The notes beneath the pieces were generated by a model. That model had not been told where the DNA came from. It ran no database searches and saw only the letters and a program-made list of their open reading frames with translations. From Hypholoma sublateritium FD-334 SS-4 (lineage: Eukaryota > Basidiomycota > Agaricomycetes > Agaricales > Strophariaceae), in assembly GCA_000827495.1 (NCBI GenBank), contig KN817557.1, forward strand, positions 167,180 to 223,854: 56,675 nt of DNA, given 5' to 3'. Positions 45,975 to 56,378 of this stretch are shown in pieces (within the stretch, counting starts at the first letter, position 1; each line of letters begins with the position of its first letter). Made by a program: the position numbers and the translations under genes.

Positions 45975-48074
45975 ATGAACCATCCAACAGCGTGGGGAGG
46001 CCGCCGCGCCTCGGTCGGCGTCGAGAGCTTGGCCAGCGCCGCGCCGCCGTACTACACGACACAAACGGACGGACACTCGCCTGCGCCCCTTGACCAGCCC
46101 GCGGCAGTGGCACAGGAGCCGGACGACGACGACGACTCCGAGCAGGGCTCGCAGTCGATGCACTCGTGCGTGGAGGACCTCTCCGATGCCCCGCTGCCGT
46201 CGCCGCACTCCGTGGAGGACCTCAGCGGGACGGACAGCCGGCAGGACGACGATGCCACGACGATTGCGCACGGGTACACGTTCCCGCACGCGGACCGCTC
46301 GGACACGACGGCGAGCCCGCCGTCGACGAGCGAGTCCCACCTGAGNAGCGCCGGAACAATCTCGGCGCGCCGGCCGCCAGGGCCCTATTCGCACGAGACG
46401 CGCACGCGCTATGCGCGCCACTACTCGACGCCAACGAGCCCGTCCGCGTCGTACGGCGTGCTCGCGCAGACGACGGGCGCCGCGCCGCCGACAACAATGT
46501 ACCACCATCGCCCGGCCTCGCAGCCCGCTGGGATCGGCCAGGTGGCCTACCGCCAGAATAGGACCGCGCTGCACGACCCGCCCCAGGATTCCGTGGACGG
46601 CCACGCGCGCGGCATGATGCAGCAGCAGCAGCAGCAGCCGATGGCGAGCACGGCGACGTTCCTGCCGGACGGGCAGCCGCCGCCGCAGTTCCGCTCGCAC
46701 GCGGACCTCTCGACAGCGTCGCACGCGCAGCATGCGAGCACGGACACGCAGGCGTCGACGACATCGACGGTGGTGGGCACCGCCCCCGGGCGCGCGGCGA
46801 ACTACGTCTCCCTCGCGCGGCGCAGCACTGTGAAGAAGACGGGCCTCTTCCGGCAGACGGCCGTCTCGTCCTCGATCACCGGCACGTTCACGATCGACCC
46901 GAGCCTGCACATCGCGCCTGCGCTGCTCAAGGCGCTCGAGACGCCCTCCGCGCTCGTCACCGACCTCTTCCCGGGCATGCGCCCCAAGGACGCCCCCACG
47001 CACCGGCCGCGCGCGAAGAACCTGCACCTCGAGGTCGAGAACGGCGGCATTGACGTCGATGTGCACCTTGTNCCGCCCCCGCGCGACACCTCGCGGCGCC
47101 TCACAATCGGTGCACGCCCACCCCCCGTCGCGCCATCCCTGCCACTGCCCACTGTGCGCCCGACGTCCACGCAGCGCATGTCATTTGAGCGCTCAGGGAT
47201 GTCTGAGGAGAGCTGGGTGCGCGCGGGCAACCCCCGCCCGAGCGCGCGCAGCCGCTCAATCGACATCCAGCCCACCACGNGTGCGAGCCCCGCACCTGAC
47301 CCCAAACCACCCCNAGCCACCCACGCAGGGCCCACGCCGACGCTCATCGACCTGCGCCTCAAGGAGGCACGCAGCGGCCGCACGCGCAAGGGCGCCGCAT
47401 CCAAGAAAAAAGGCGCCGAGTTTGCCCTCGTCGCACGCGTACACGCACCGCACCCGCGCCCGCCGTTCCACCTCCTCGCCTCAACNGTCGACATCATCCC
47501 ATATGCCCCCGCCGCCCAGCCGCACACCGGCATTCCGCCACCCGACCCGCAGGCGACCGCCCCGCCGCGCCCGCGGCCCCCACGGCGCCCCGCCCCGGTC
47601 CCGTACTCGCGCTCTCCGTCGCGCGCGCCGCTCACGCTGCACGTCCCCCGCACGTTCCGCGGCCCGCTGACGGTGCACGTCGGCGCAGGCGACCTCGATG
47701 CGCACGTGAGGCTCTCGCCGGGGATGGCGGCGGCGGCGGTGGTGCTCGCGGAGACGGCGTATGCGCGCGGATTCTTTGTGGGGCAGCTCACGGCGGACGA
47801 CGGGCGCGCGGGGCTCGGCCGCGCGTGGGCATTAGGCGCAGGGGTGCTCGCGGACGAGAAGGAGGATGGGGACTCGCCCGAGGGCGAGCCGGAGCTGGGA
47901 GGCGAGGAGGAGGGGGAGCCCGCAGAGGACGCAGCAGACGAGGAGGAGGAGGAGTGGGCAGGCGACAAGATCGACGTTTTTGTGGGAAGCGGGCTGGTGT
48001 ACCTGCAGCTCCTCGGCGAAGAGAACGCGTTTAGGAAGCCTGGGTTCTGGCGCAGGCTCACGGGGCGCCGCTGA
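45975..48074 (+). CDS. DUF7330-domain protein with disordered N-terminus
   Basis: Single open frame of 699 residues. About 500 residues are low-complexity: an acidic run (DDDDDSEQ), SPHSVEDLSG repeats, a glutamine run (MMQQQQQQP) and many Pro/Ser/Thr stretches. Ordered parts are SSSITGTFTIDPSLHIAPAL and the C-terminal domain with LHVPRTFRGPLTVHVGAGDL, DAHVRLSPGMAAAAVVLAET, RGFFVGQL, a Glu-rich insert, and KIDVFVGSGLVYLQLLGEEN, which I recognise as a fungal DUF7330-type domain of unknown function. Five single N bases (46346, 47072, 47280, 47314, 47486) lie inside it and leave the frame open; each makes one residue unknown. The start at 45975 is the first in-frame ATG, but an upstream exon cannot be excluded. 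Part of its 5' end is repeated at 56379-56675. Confidence 0.78.
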   Translation: MNHPTAWGGRRASVGVESLASAAPPYYTTQTDGHSPAPLDQPAAVAQEPDDDDDSEQGSQSMHSCVEDLSDAPLPSPHSVEDLSGTDSRQDDDATTIAHGYTFPHADRSDTTASPPSTSESHLXSAGTISARRPPGPYSHETRTRYARHYSTPTSPSASYGVLAQTTGAAPPTTMYHHRPASQPAGIGQVAYRQNRTALHDPPQDSVDGHARGMMQQQQQQPMASTATFLPDGQPPPQFRSHADLSTASHAQHASTDTQASTTSTVVGTAPGRAANYVSLARRSTVKKTGLFRQTAVSSSITGTFTIDPSLHIAPALLKALETPSALVTDLFPGMRPKDAPTHRPRAKNLHLEVENGGIDVDVHLXPPPRDTSRRLTIGARPPPVAPSLPLPTVRPTSTQRMSFERSGMSEESWVRAGNPRPSARSRSIDIQPTTXASPAPDPKPPXATHAGPTPTLIDLRLKEARSGRTRKGAASKKKGAEFALVARVHAPHPRPPFHLLASXVDIIPYAPAAQPHTGIPPPDPQATAPPRPRPPRRPAPVPYSRSPSRAPLTLHVPRTFRGPLTVHVGAGDLDAHVRLSPGMAAAAVVLAETAYARGFFVGQLTADDGRAGLGRAWALGAGVLADEKEDGDSPEGEPELGGEEEGEPAEDAADEEEEEWAGDKIDVFVGSGLVYLQLLGEENAFRKPGFWRRLTGRR

Positions 48075-50433
48075 CGGGTGGCACCTGCGGGAACAATCAT
48101 GATTCACGGACAGGACGGCTGTATTTATGGCCGAACGGACATGTAATGACTCTCTGTATTTTACTTAAAAGGCGCAGCGTAGCGCCCGTTCTCAGAGATG
48201 CTGGTAAATGGAAATATTTCTTGCTTCTTCCTTTTTTTCCCTTTGTTTCCTGTGTACGAACACCTAAAAAACACATGGATACCGGAAGAATGAGAAAAAG
48301 AAGAAAACACACTTACACGCTCCTACACGCCTGTCAAGCGCCAGACAGACGTCTAGAGTACGCGCCACGCCTGCGCTCTAGTCCAGTGCTCGCTCGCTCA
48401 TTATTTTCATGCACTTTATTTATTTGGGTACCTATACACTGTACATTGTAAGGAAGAAGTAAGGAAAAGAGAGACCTACAGAAAGCAAAGCATAAGTTAA
48501 AGGGCACGACAGAAATAGCGAAATACACGTACCTGTGTCGTGTTTCTCCATGCGCGCGCAGTTTCCGCCTGTCCTCGGGCACCGCAAGCATCTGCGTCGG
48601 TAGCAGAGCGCGGCGAATCGCTCGCGGCACGCGGCAAGAAGGCTATGGTCTTCTGAACCTTCGTGTGCCGGTGCTGCGGGCGTTCCGCGCTTCTGCGTCT
48701 TCGTCGTGCTGTGGGCCGCGTCACATCCCATCTGTGTCGTATCTGGCACGGCACTCACCTTGCTGCTCCCCCCAATGCGCATGTTCTCTCGCGCCCCGCT
48801 CCAAGATTTGCCCATCGGCTACAAGGGGCAGCGACCCGTCCGTGGACCGCGCAGGCGCCGGCGCTCGCACACCAGCAGAAGCTGAGGCGGCGGTGCATGG
48901 CGCGTATCATGCGCTGAGTTCGGCGGCGCCGTGCTGCGTTCTGCATGGGCGAGATCAGCAGCGTCGCGTCGACGCCGCCCGCATCTGCACTGTGTGCATG
49001 CCGTACTCAACAAGCTGCGGCGACACGGCTCGATCTTCGTGTTGTGGGCGCTTGAGGCGGCCGCTGCGTAGTGCGAAAGCGCGCAGGCATCCTCCACGGC
49101 AGTTCGAGAGGCGGACGGCGGACGGGAGGGAGCATGGGGTGGTGGTGGTGAAGGAGAGAGCAGAGGCAGTCCGGAGCAGCCTCATGGGCTCCGGGATGCG
49201 TCCGTGATTATGTAAGGCACCGCCCGCCCCGCCCCGCGAGCGCGGATGCATGTCTGCGTGCACCCCTTATTCCCCCAAAATCCCCAGCGCGCACGGGTTA
49301 GCAGCGCTTAGGGCGCATGTAGAGCCCGGATCCCGTTGACGGAGTGTCCGCGCGGTGGATGGTGAGGCCGAGCGTGGTGGGATGCATGGGATGCATTGCC
49401 ACGCTCGCAGCTTATTCGTGCGGTGAGTACAGCGCGCACTCCTCAGACATGCTTGCTTATGTATGTGTAGGTGTTTGCGCAAGGCAGAAGCTCGGGGCGC
49501 GTCTCGCTGCAGACAAGCGTGAGGGAGTGCCCGGGATGCATGTGCGCGCGCGGGTATTATGTCCCGGGATCCGCGTACGCGCACATGTCCTCAACGGTCA
49601 GCGTACATGCACAGCCCAGATAACGATCACACAAAGGGAGCGCGACGTCTCGTGAGCGAGAGCGCGCAGGGATGTCCGGGATGCACAGGGACGCGCACCC
49701 ACTAGCCGCACGGTGAGTCGCACGCGCACTCGTCAGAAGCATTCACTAACACCTTAAAATCCCCCAGAAAAGATTACGAGGTCGCCATTTGGCGGGCCTG
49801 TGTTGCACGCGTGAGAGTGCCTGGGCGCACCGCACCGCGCGCACTCAAACTCGCCGATATCGCCGGCGCGCACGCATTTGAGAGGCTCTGGGGACCTCCA
49901 GCACACGGGAAACGAAGAAGAAGAGGATGTCCGGCGCGTGGTGAGCGAGAGCGCGGCGGGATAGCCAGGGAGGCTTTCAGCGCGCCGTCGTTGGTTCTGT
50001 GGTACGTGCGGCGGCGTGCACCCGCCGCATTCACTCATTAGCGCCCACAGATATCCCGGGAAGTCCACGAGCGTCGAGAACGGCGCGTGCTCCGGAAGTT
50101 TGAGGATCATGGCGGCATGTTTATGTGCGCCTTGAAGACCATCGACCATCGTCGTCCGCAGGCGCGTGCATGCCGGCAAGGTTTGGCGCGGCGATGGACG
50201 ACGTCCGTCGACCCGCAAAACACGTCCCAAGGGGCGTCGTCGATGGGCGAGGGGCCTCACTGACATGCGCGCCCTGATATAGGGTGCATGCTCGACGTAC
50301 CGTGTAAGTCCCCATGCGGGAGTGCACCGCCGGCGCGGTATGTACTCCCCGCAGCTTCAATACATCACGGGCGCTTATTCGGGCGCTTATTTCTTCATCA
50401 GCATTCCCGCGCCGCGAGCCTGCAATGCACGAA
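48075..50433. other. GC-rich degenerate repeat region
   Basis: Between 48.6 and 50.4 kb the sequence is GC-rich and built of diverged repeats of roughly 300 bases. For example, GCAGCTTATTCGTGCGGTGAGT (about 49408) and CGCACGGTGAGTCGCACGCG (about 49710) are related units with plus-strand donor-like sites, as are GTGAGCGAGAGCGCG at about 49650 and 49940. Open frames exist on both strands but none is supported by motif or by consistent splicing. 48.1-48.6 kb is AT-rich 3' flank. Confidence 0.4.
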
Positions 50434-50560
50434 TTAGCCTGCGGCGCGCATAGTATGTACTCGCTGCGGCTTTGATACATCACGGGCGCTTATTTCTTCA
50501 TCAGCGTTCCCGCGCCGCGAGCCTGCGATGCACGAATTAGCCTGCAGCGCGCACAGTTCC
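50338..50560. repeat. Tandem duplication of about 115 bp
   Basis: Two copies begin at 50338 and 50453 with GTATGTACTC, share ATACATCACGGGCGCTTATT and CCGCGCCGCGAGCCTGC, and end GCACGAATTAGCCTGC. The first copy contains an extra internal 12-mer duplication (CGGGCGCTTATT twice). A third, diverged copy of the last part lies at about 50890-50940. Read on the minus strand they encode the C-terminal part of the predicted protein at 50434-51334. Confidence 0.8.
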
Positions 50561-51334
50561 ACGGCAAGATGACTCACCGCTGCTAATATCTGGGGGGCTA
50601 CGGCGCTCACGGAACCTCGGAAATAGCAAATCAGCTGCGATGCGCTGCGTGCGTGTCGGTGTCAGACGGACTTACCAAATGCGATGCGGGAGCGTGAAGA
50701 GTCGCCACACTGCGGTACGTGAGCGCTTACCCGGTTATTTCAGCGGATCTTACTCACTGTGGGCGACGGGGACGAACAGACATGCATGCCCGACGTAAGG
50801 ACGGAGCATGACAGCCCCCACACGGCAGAGCACCGCGATAAAGACTCCCAGCCGCGCTGACACAGACTGCGCGCTTATATTTCGCAGAGTACATGCGCCG
50901 CGAGCCTGTGAAGCACGAATTAAGCTGCGGCGCACACAGCTCGACGAGGAGATCATTCACGGCTTCGAAGATCTCCCGTGCGATGGTGCTGCGGCGCTTG
51001 CGGGCCCTTGGAGAACCACATGTTAGCTGTGATGCGCCGCGAGCATGTTGGCGACTCACCAAATGGGGCCCGGGAGAGAACAGGCGCGCTACACTGCTGT
51101 ACGTGAGCGTGAGCTCTCGCCTCGTAATCTGAGTGCATAGTACTCACCGTGGTCGGCAGCAATGAACATGCGCGACTGTATACAGAAGGTCGGTCAGTGC
51201 GTTTCGCGGCTGTAAGCGCACATGTACTCACCGAGTCGGATGGCGCAGGGCGGGATGAGCGGAGCGCGCTGGCAGAGAGCGAACCTCATCAGCATAAGAT
51301 ATAGGAGGTCAGGTGAGTATTTACCATGTTGCAT
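50434..51334 (-). CDS. Unknown protein with duplicated exon module
   Basis: Predicted 223-residue protein of no recognised family. Exons: 51334-51232, 51175-51148, 51096-51060, 51026-50758, 50709-50676 and 50634-50434; all six join in phase with GT-AG signals (introns 56, 51, 33, 48 and 41 nt, the 33-nt one being very short). It starts MQHGKYSPDLLYLMLMR. The key evidence is internal duplication with preserved frame. Module 1 reads SVARLFSPGPHL, then LTC, REIFEAVNDLLVELCAPQLN and SCFTGSRR. Module 2 reads HVATLHAPASHL, then LIC, PQILAAVSHLAVELCALQAN and SCIAGSRR. The splice between HL and L is at the same place in both. A TATA box lies about 100 bases upstream. It could still be a decaying gene or a non-coding transcript. 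Confidence 0.42.
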
Positions 51335-54307
51335 GAGCTAGCTGGCTGCGGGAGAGAGCGAGAGGAGGCTGGGAGTGGAGAGGGGAAGATGGGAGAGAAT
51401 GGGATGATGGATGAAAGAAAGCGGAGGCCCCTTATATACGTGCTGGATGTAGTTACGTGTACGTATCGTAACCTAACGGAATGTAGTATTTTGGGACGGG
51501 TGAAGTGTACGTGCAGGGTCCGCAAACAGACGATCAACCTACGCGAGCTCATCCGGAAATACAGAATGGCGGTCCCAATGTCTATCTCCTGCATTCAGTT
51601 CTCTACTTTATAATATGAAATACTAGAGTGTATAGGAATTAAAACCTTATGTATTATGTATGTAGCACAAAATGTAAATGAACACTGTTCATTGTATTTC
51701 ATTATCTATTGCCTCGCAAACTACATCCCTCGCAAATGCACGGCGCTCTTGCTCTCAAAGTCGGATCACACAATTCTCATTGAGATATCCACAGCCCAGA
51801 TACATGCATCAGTCCAGGTCGTAGCCCCTGACACCACATTTCTGCCAGAAGATGGGAAGAAACGCAACCGAAACAGAGGATAAACGGCATATTCTACGTT
51901 ATCCTTCATTTCGGTGCACGTTTGCACCCAATCTTCCACCGTAGCATCGCGCTATTTTAGCTGAAACATGTCGGCTAATACCCCCGTGACACACAGGAAC
52001 TTACGTGCTTTTTCTAGGTCCCCGTTGGAATTGAAGCACAGGTGCGAAACGGACTTTCGGGACAAGTCCAGGGAGTGGCATGGCTTGAGCACAGTCGCTA
52101 CTTCCATCGCAGCTTTGGGGATACCTCCCAACCACTTTCTCGTGATCTCTTAATATGTAGGAGTCTGCCAGTGTGCGTTTTTAAGTATATAATTAAAGGA
52201 TTCAATGTGGGTGGTGCTGAGATGTACTGGGATGTGCTATGCATGTCAACTTCTCCTGGCGATTCTGGTGCTTTTCCAGCTCTAATAAACTCACATGTCA
52301 GACAAATATAGATGTATTCCCTTGTATTTCACTGGTGTTAGTGAGGTAAAATTCTCAGTTCATGGCGGGGAAGTGTATTTGGGTACCGAGACATGATGGC
52401 TTGTAGCGCACGGTCTTGACGTGCATCTACACATTGAAATCTTCCCGCACCACTTGGAAATGGTTTTCCAAGGGACTACATGATATTCTTCACAGTTACA
52501 AAGCATTAGTAAAGCAAATAAAGTCTGTTTATGTAGAAGGATAATCCGAGCAAACTTGGGTTATCTGTTGATTGGGGAGAACACGGGCGCTAATTTAACC
52601 ACTCTACAATTACATGCTGTAATACTTACTCCCGCCATCATAATATGTACTTAATTGGAATATCTCTTGCACCTGCTTCTGCAGGCTCGAAAATAGGAAG
52701 TGTACGCACCAACAAAGTATACTTTAGATGCACGTAGATACATCAATACATGGTAAGATGAAGATCTGCATTGAATCATGTTGAAACATCATGATTCTCA
52801 GGACGCACAACACAATATTTACTCACCCAATATCAGAGAGTTCACCAAAGTGCACGAAGGATGGTGAAATGCGCGTGCCACTGAGCGTGGCATGCGCCGC
52901 AGGCCCGGGTGGCATCTGTGAATTTCACACTCTGCTAATCAATGACGCACGCGAGAACATCGCTGAGTGAGGTTCATTTCTGCACACGGGCGTGCAGAGC
53001 TCCTGTCCTACAGCAGAAAGCAGTGCACAGCGCAGAAAGCGTCAAGGGGGAGAATGACGGTGCCACGGGTAGCCGTGTGAGATGATCCATACACGCTAGA
53101 ACTGAAGTAACGGAATGGTATTACTAGGTATGTCATCCCTGAAAAATAAGAGAACTATGTACCAAGTAACATCTAGACATATGCTTGCGAGATATATATT
53201 GGAGTGCAATGCAGATTTACTGCACGGCTGGGAAAAGAAGGAGTTAGATATGTTACTGTACGGAATCTGGAACATGATGTACTTTGAAACTGAGTGTGCA
53301 ATGGTGCAGCTCCCAGTGGAATGGGACGGGCGGGAGAAGATATATTATTAGAAGGCATAACGACATACTTGGGAAAATAACAGACTGCTACCGGTGGATC
53401 GGGATGGGCGGGCAAAGAGATATTGTTAGATGCAACTGATACAAGGTGACAGGTGCGCTTCTCGTGGGTGGTGTCATTCTTGGGACACGCAAGAATACAT
53501 CAGCCTGCCAAATCCCAAGGGAGGAATTCAGTGTGTACTCTGTTAGAAATGTAATTCAGAGTATCCTTTGGTGCACACTCACAGCAGAGAGAGAGGGAAG
53601 CACAGGAAGCAGGATAATACTTATCACGAGAGAAAAATCAGGGAATGGGCGAGAAGCAGTGCGTTGCTTGACAGGCAGGCTCCGGGCCAAATGCAATCGC
53701 GATGCGGGTATACCGGCATGACAATCACACATCTTGCAGTGTGTTTCAAGCTAAGTACATCCGCGTATTTTCACGCAGAGCTGGAAGTCAGAATTTGTGG
53801 AAATTTCTCAATAAATTTACATCTTGTGTAGCATGTAGTATAATATCCTGCTGCTTGCAGTGAAGGAATATGTATATAAAGACTGGGAAGGTGACCGCGG
53901 GGTATTTGTAAATAAGTAATGAGAAGTTCCCAAAATGGAGGGGCGATGTGATCATGCCAGCGGACAATAGACTTACGACACTAGTAATTTAGGTCATTAG
54001 GGCCGAAGACATTCTCAGTATCTCTTGGGCAAGATATACTTTCACCTCCTTCATAATTTAGATTTCACAGTTCATACCGTGCATCTGCAGTAGCTGCATG
54101 TATTCTATTCCAATATTACAAGGGCTCTGCACAATCTGCAGAGGCGCAGCAGAGGTGTCCAGTCTGAGAATAGGTCATAGAAGATCCCGTAAATCATTGA
54201 TCAAATTTGCTTAGGACAGGCGAGTATTTTGATGCAGGCGTGAAATTGGTAAGGGAGGACGGGGATCATCCCAGGGGATGTTTGTCCCCGCGTGGCGCGC
54301 GAGACTT
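51335..54307. other. AT-richer gene-poor region
   Basis: Contains the promoter of the minus-strand gene at its left edge. Elsewhere there are short open frames without motifs. An imperfect direct repeat of about 38 bases (GGATGGGCGGGCAAAGAGATAT-like) occurs at about 53322 and 53401. No gene is supported. Confidence 0.4.
51430..51438 (-). promoter_or_regulatory. TATA box of the duplicated-module gene
   Basis: On the minus strand this reads TATATAAGG, about 96 bases before the ATG at 51334. The stretch in between is a pyrimidine-rich leader (CATCCATCATCCCATTCTC, CCACTCCCAGCCTCCTC), as is common before fungal start codons. Confidence 0.55.
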
Positions 54308-54313
54308 GTATAA
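54307..54313 (+). promoter_or_regulatory. TATA box of the 54.4-55.7 kb intron-exon array
   Basis: GTATAAAG lies 45 bases before an ATG at 54353 and 70 bases before another at 54378. From the second ATG, in the frame that enters the first donor without a stop, the product would begin MHGETLLSRASTVYDAVT. Confidence 0.45.
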
Positions 54314-54377
54314 AGAGGAGCGGGTGTCCGGCAGCGGAAGCACCACCCCCCATGTCTGCACATGAATCTATGACCGT

Positions 54378-55736
54378 ATGCATGGTGAAACCCTCCTGTC
54401 TCGTGCTTCAACAGTATATGATGCTGTGACTTGTGAGTTGCGCTACACTTTCTTTATGTCTCGTCAATCTAATTTAAATCTTCAAGTGTCCGCCAGATGC
54501 CTGCATCCGTCACACATGCCGTCTGAATAGGCGCCCATCTCCCTTGTAAGCAGTATGTGTCCTGCTTTGCACTATCATTCTAATTACATATTTAGGCATC
54601 CACCAAATGCCTATTCTCTGCAAGTACAACCTTGTTTGTAAGTTATATTCTCTCTCACATACCTGTATACAATCTAATTAGTTATTTAAGCATCCAGCAA
54701 ACTCCTGTATTCTGCCGGGGTACAGGCATCTCATAGACATCTTCCCGCTGCGTAAGCTATCTGCATTCTTCTCGTGGGAGTGTTTAATCTAATTACATAT
54801 TTAAGCAGCCGGAAAATGCCCCAGACACCCCACGGCGCAGTCAGAAGAGTGTTCTCGGGTTCAGGGTGAGTACATTGTACTCTTATTCGGCGAGAAAATC
54901 TAATTCTATATTCAGGCTTCCGGAAAACTCACCATCGCGTATCTGATCAAAGCCTCAAGGCATGAAGATACACTGTTCTTAAATGCACCATGTCCTCATG
55001 AAATTCCCTCCTCGCGACGTCCAAACCTTGGTACGCACCTTGTATTCACTTTTACGGGGCTGTCAAGTCTAATTACATATTTAGCCATCCGCCAATCACC
55101 CTTTCGCTGCCACATTAGGCCGAAAACTATTCCCCAGGACGACGAGGCTTCTGAAGAACACCCCACTACCAAATGTGTGAATTTCCGACAGAAACATTTC
55201 CAAAGTCTCACAACATGAATTTCCACCGCATCCTTGTGAATTTCCCTTGTCGTGAACTTGAAACCTTGGTAAGGAGCATGTATTCACTTGTATGGGGTTC
55301 TCGAAGCTAATTACATATTTAGCCGTCCGCCAAACACCTTTGCACTGCTGCATTAGGCCGCAAACAATTCCTCGGGACAACGGGGCTCCCGCACTACCCT
55401 GATCACCAATATGTCAATTTCCGATGGAGAAAGATGACTTGCCACATTTCCAAAATCTTGAAGCATGAGGATATGCACATCCTTGTGAAATTCCCTCCTC
55501 GGGACGTCCAAACCTTGGTATGCAGCATGTATTCACTTGTACGGGGATCTTGGAGCTAATTATATATTTAGCCATCCGCCAAACACCTTTGCACTGCCGC
55601 AAACAATTCTCCGCGACCTTGTTGACATAATGAGGCCTCCGAGAAAAGCACCGCTACCATTGTGTCCCCTTGATCAAATTTCCGAAAGAGAGATCTGTCT
55701 TTCCCTGCGGAAAGTAGCCTGCACACAGTGAGTATC
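54378..55736 (+). repeat. Tandem array of intron-exon-like units
   Basis: At least eight units share a fungal-type 3' splice region, CTAATTACATATTTAG (CTAAT branch site, then TAG), followed by an exon-like start CATCCGCCAAACACC. Acceptor-like sites lie near 54486, 54595, 54690, 54806, 54916, 55086, 55323 and 55572. Each is preceded by 50-60 bases by a donor such as CCTTG-GTATGC, CCTTG-GTAAGG or CTT-GTAAGC. The first units are about 95-115 bases long; the last three are about 170-247 bases and share longer exon-like text (ATTAGGCCGCAAACAATTCC). Translation of the joined exons meets stops after about 66 residues, so coding is unproven; it may be a decayed gene or a non-coding transcript. Confidence 0.6.
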
Positions 55737-56378
55737 ACGAAATATAATTTTAGGCTGACGTGGGACTGATGATTTGTATGTACGCAGAAGTTCTGATTCG
55801 ACCAGGATTGCCAGAGGGGAATACCTTGTTTGAATGTGAGTTGTATTTCTGTACACTTCAAGCAGCGGCTAACGGGTCTCCCCAGGAGAGTTGCGAGAAA
55901 CGGCGCGCAGACGCAAAGTGCAGTGGCAGGTACGGCAGTCTATTAATAGCACACGTCTTGGCGTGGCTGATTTCTCAATATGCAGATATTCGACATGCGC
56001 AGGACTTGCGACTAGCCGTGAAATCACGCATACAGAACACTTGTGACAAGCACGGAAAATTGGTGTGAAATTGCGCATACAGAGAACTTGTGATATGCGC
56101 ATGGCACCTTGCGGTTGAAATGCGGCCAGCGCGGCCGGTACGCGCAGTGCGCACGGATATTTTTTATCAAGTCTGGGATGCTGCGTGGCGGGGAGACCCG
56201 CCACGGCTGTTTTGTTCACTGGCCTTCGGGCGGGGAGAAGCCTTGCTGGTACGATAAATAAAAGAGGGAAGAGTGCTGCGAAGAAGCCTCTTTTTTTCGG
56301 TTATAAATAGATATTGCCTTTTCGAGACAGCGACGTCATCCCATCACTGCCAACAGAGAGAGAGAAGACAGGCCTCTC
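55737..56378. other. Intergenic region before the DUF7330 fragment
   Basis: No gene is seen. TTATAAATAG at 56301-56310 is a TATA-like box about 75 bases before the DUF7330-like sequence. Short CATGCGCA/GCGCATAC motifs recur at 55990-56100. Confidence 0.4.

Noticed and set aside
45801..47066. Long minus-strand open frame (421 codons) opposite the DUF7330 gene
   Set aside because: It is an Arg-rich shadow of the GC-rich, strongly biased plus-strand gene, with no motif of its own. The same applies to the 432-codon minus frame at 46802-48100.
48665..49207. 180-codon plus-strand open frame in the GC-rich repeat region
   Set aside because: Composition follows the repeats, there is no motif, and minus-strand donor sites run through it. 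Not enough to call a gene.
53173..53415. Minus-strand open frame containing a repeated Pro-rich phrase
   Set aside because: The repetition is explained by the imperfect 38-base direct repeat. There is no start context or domain.
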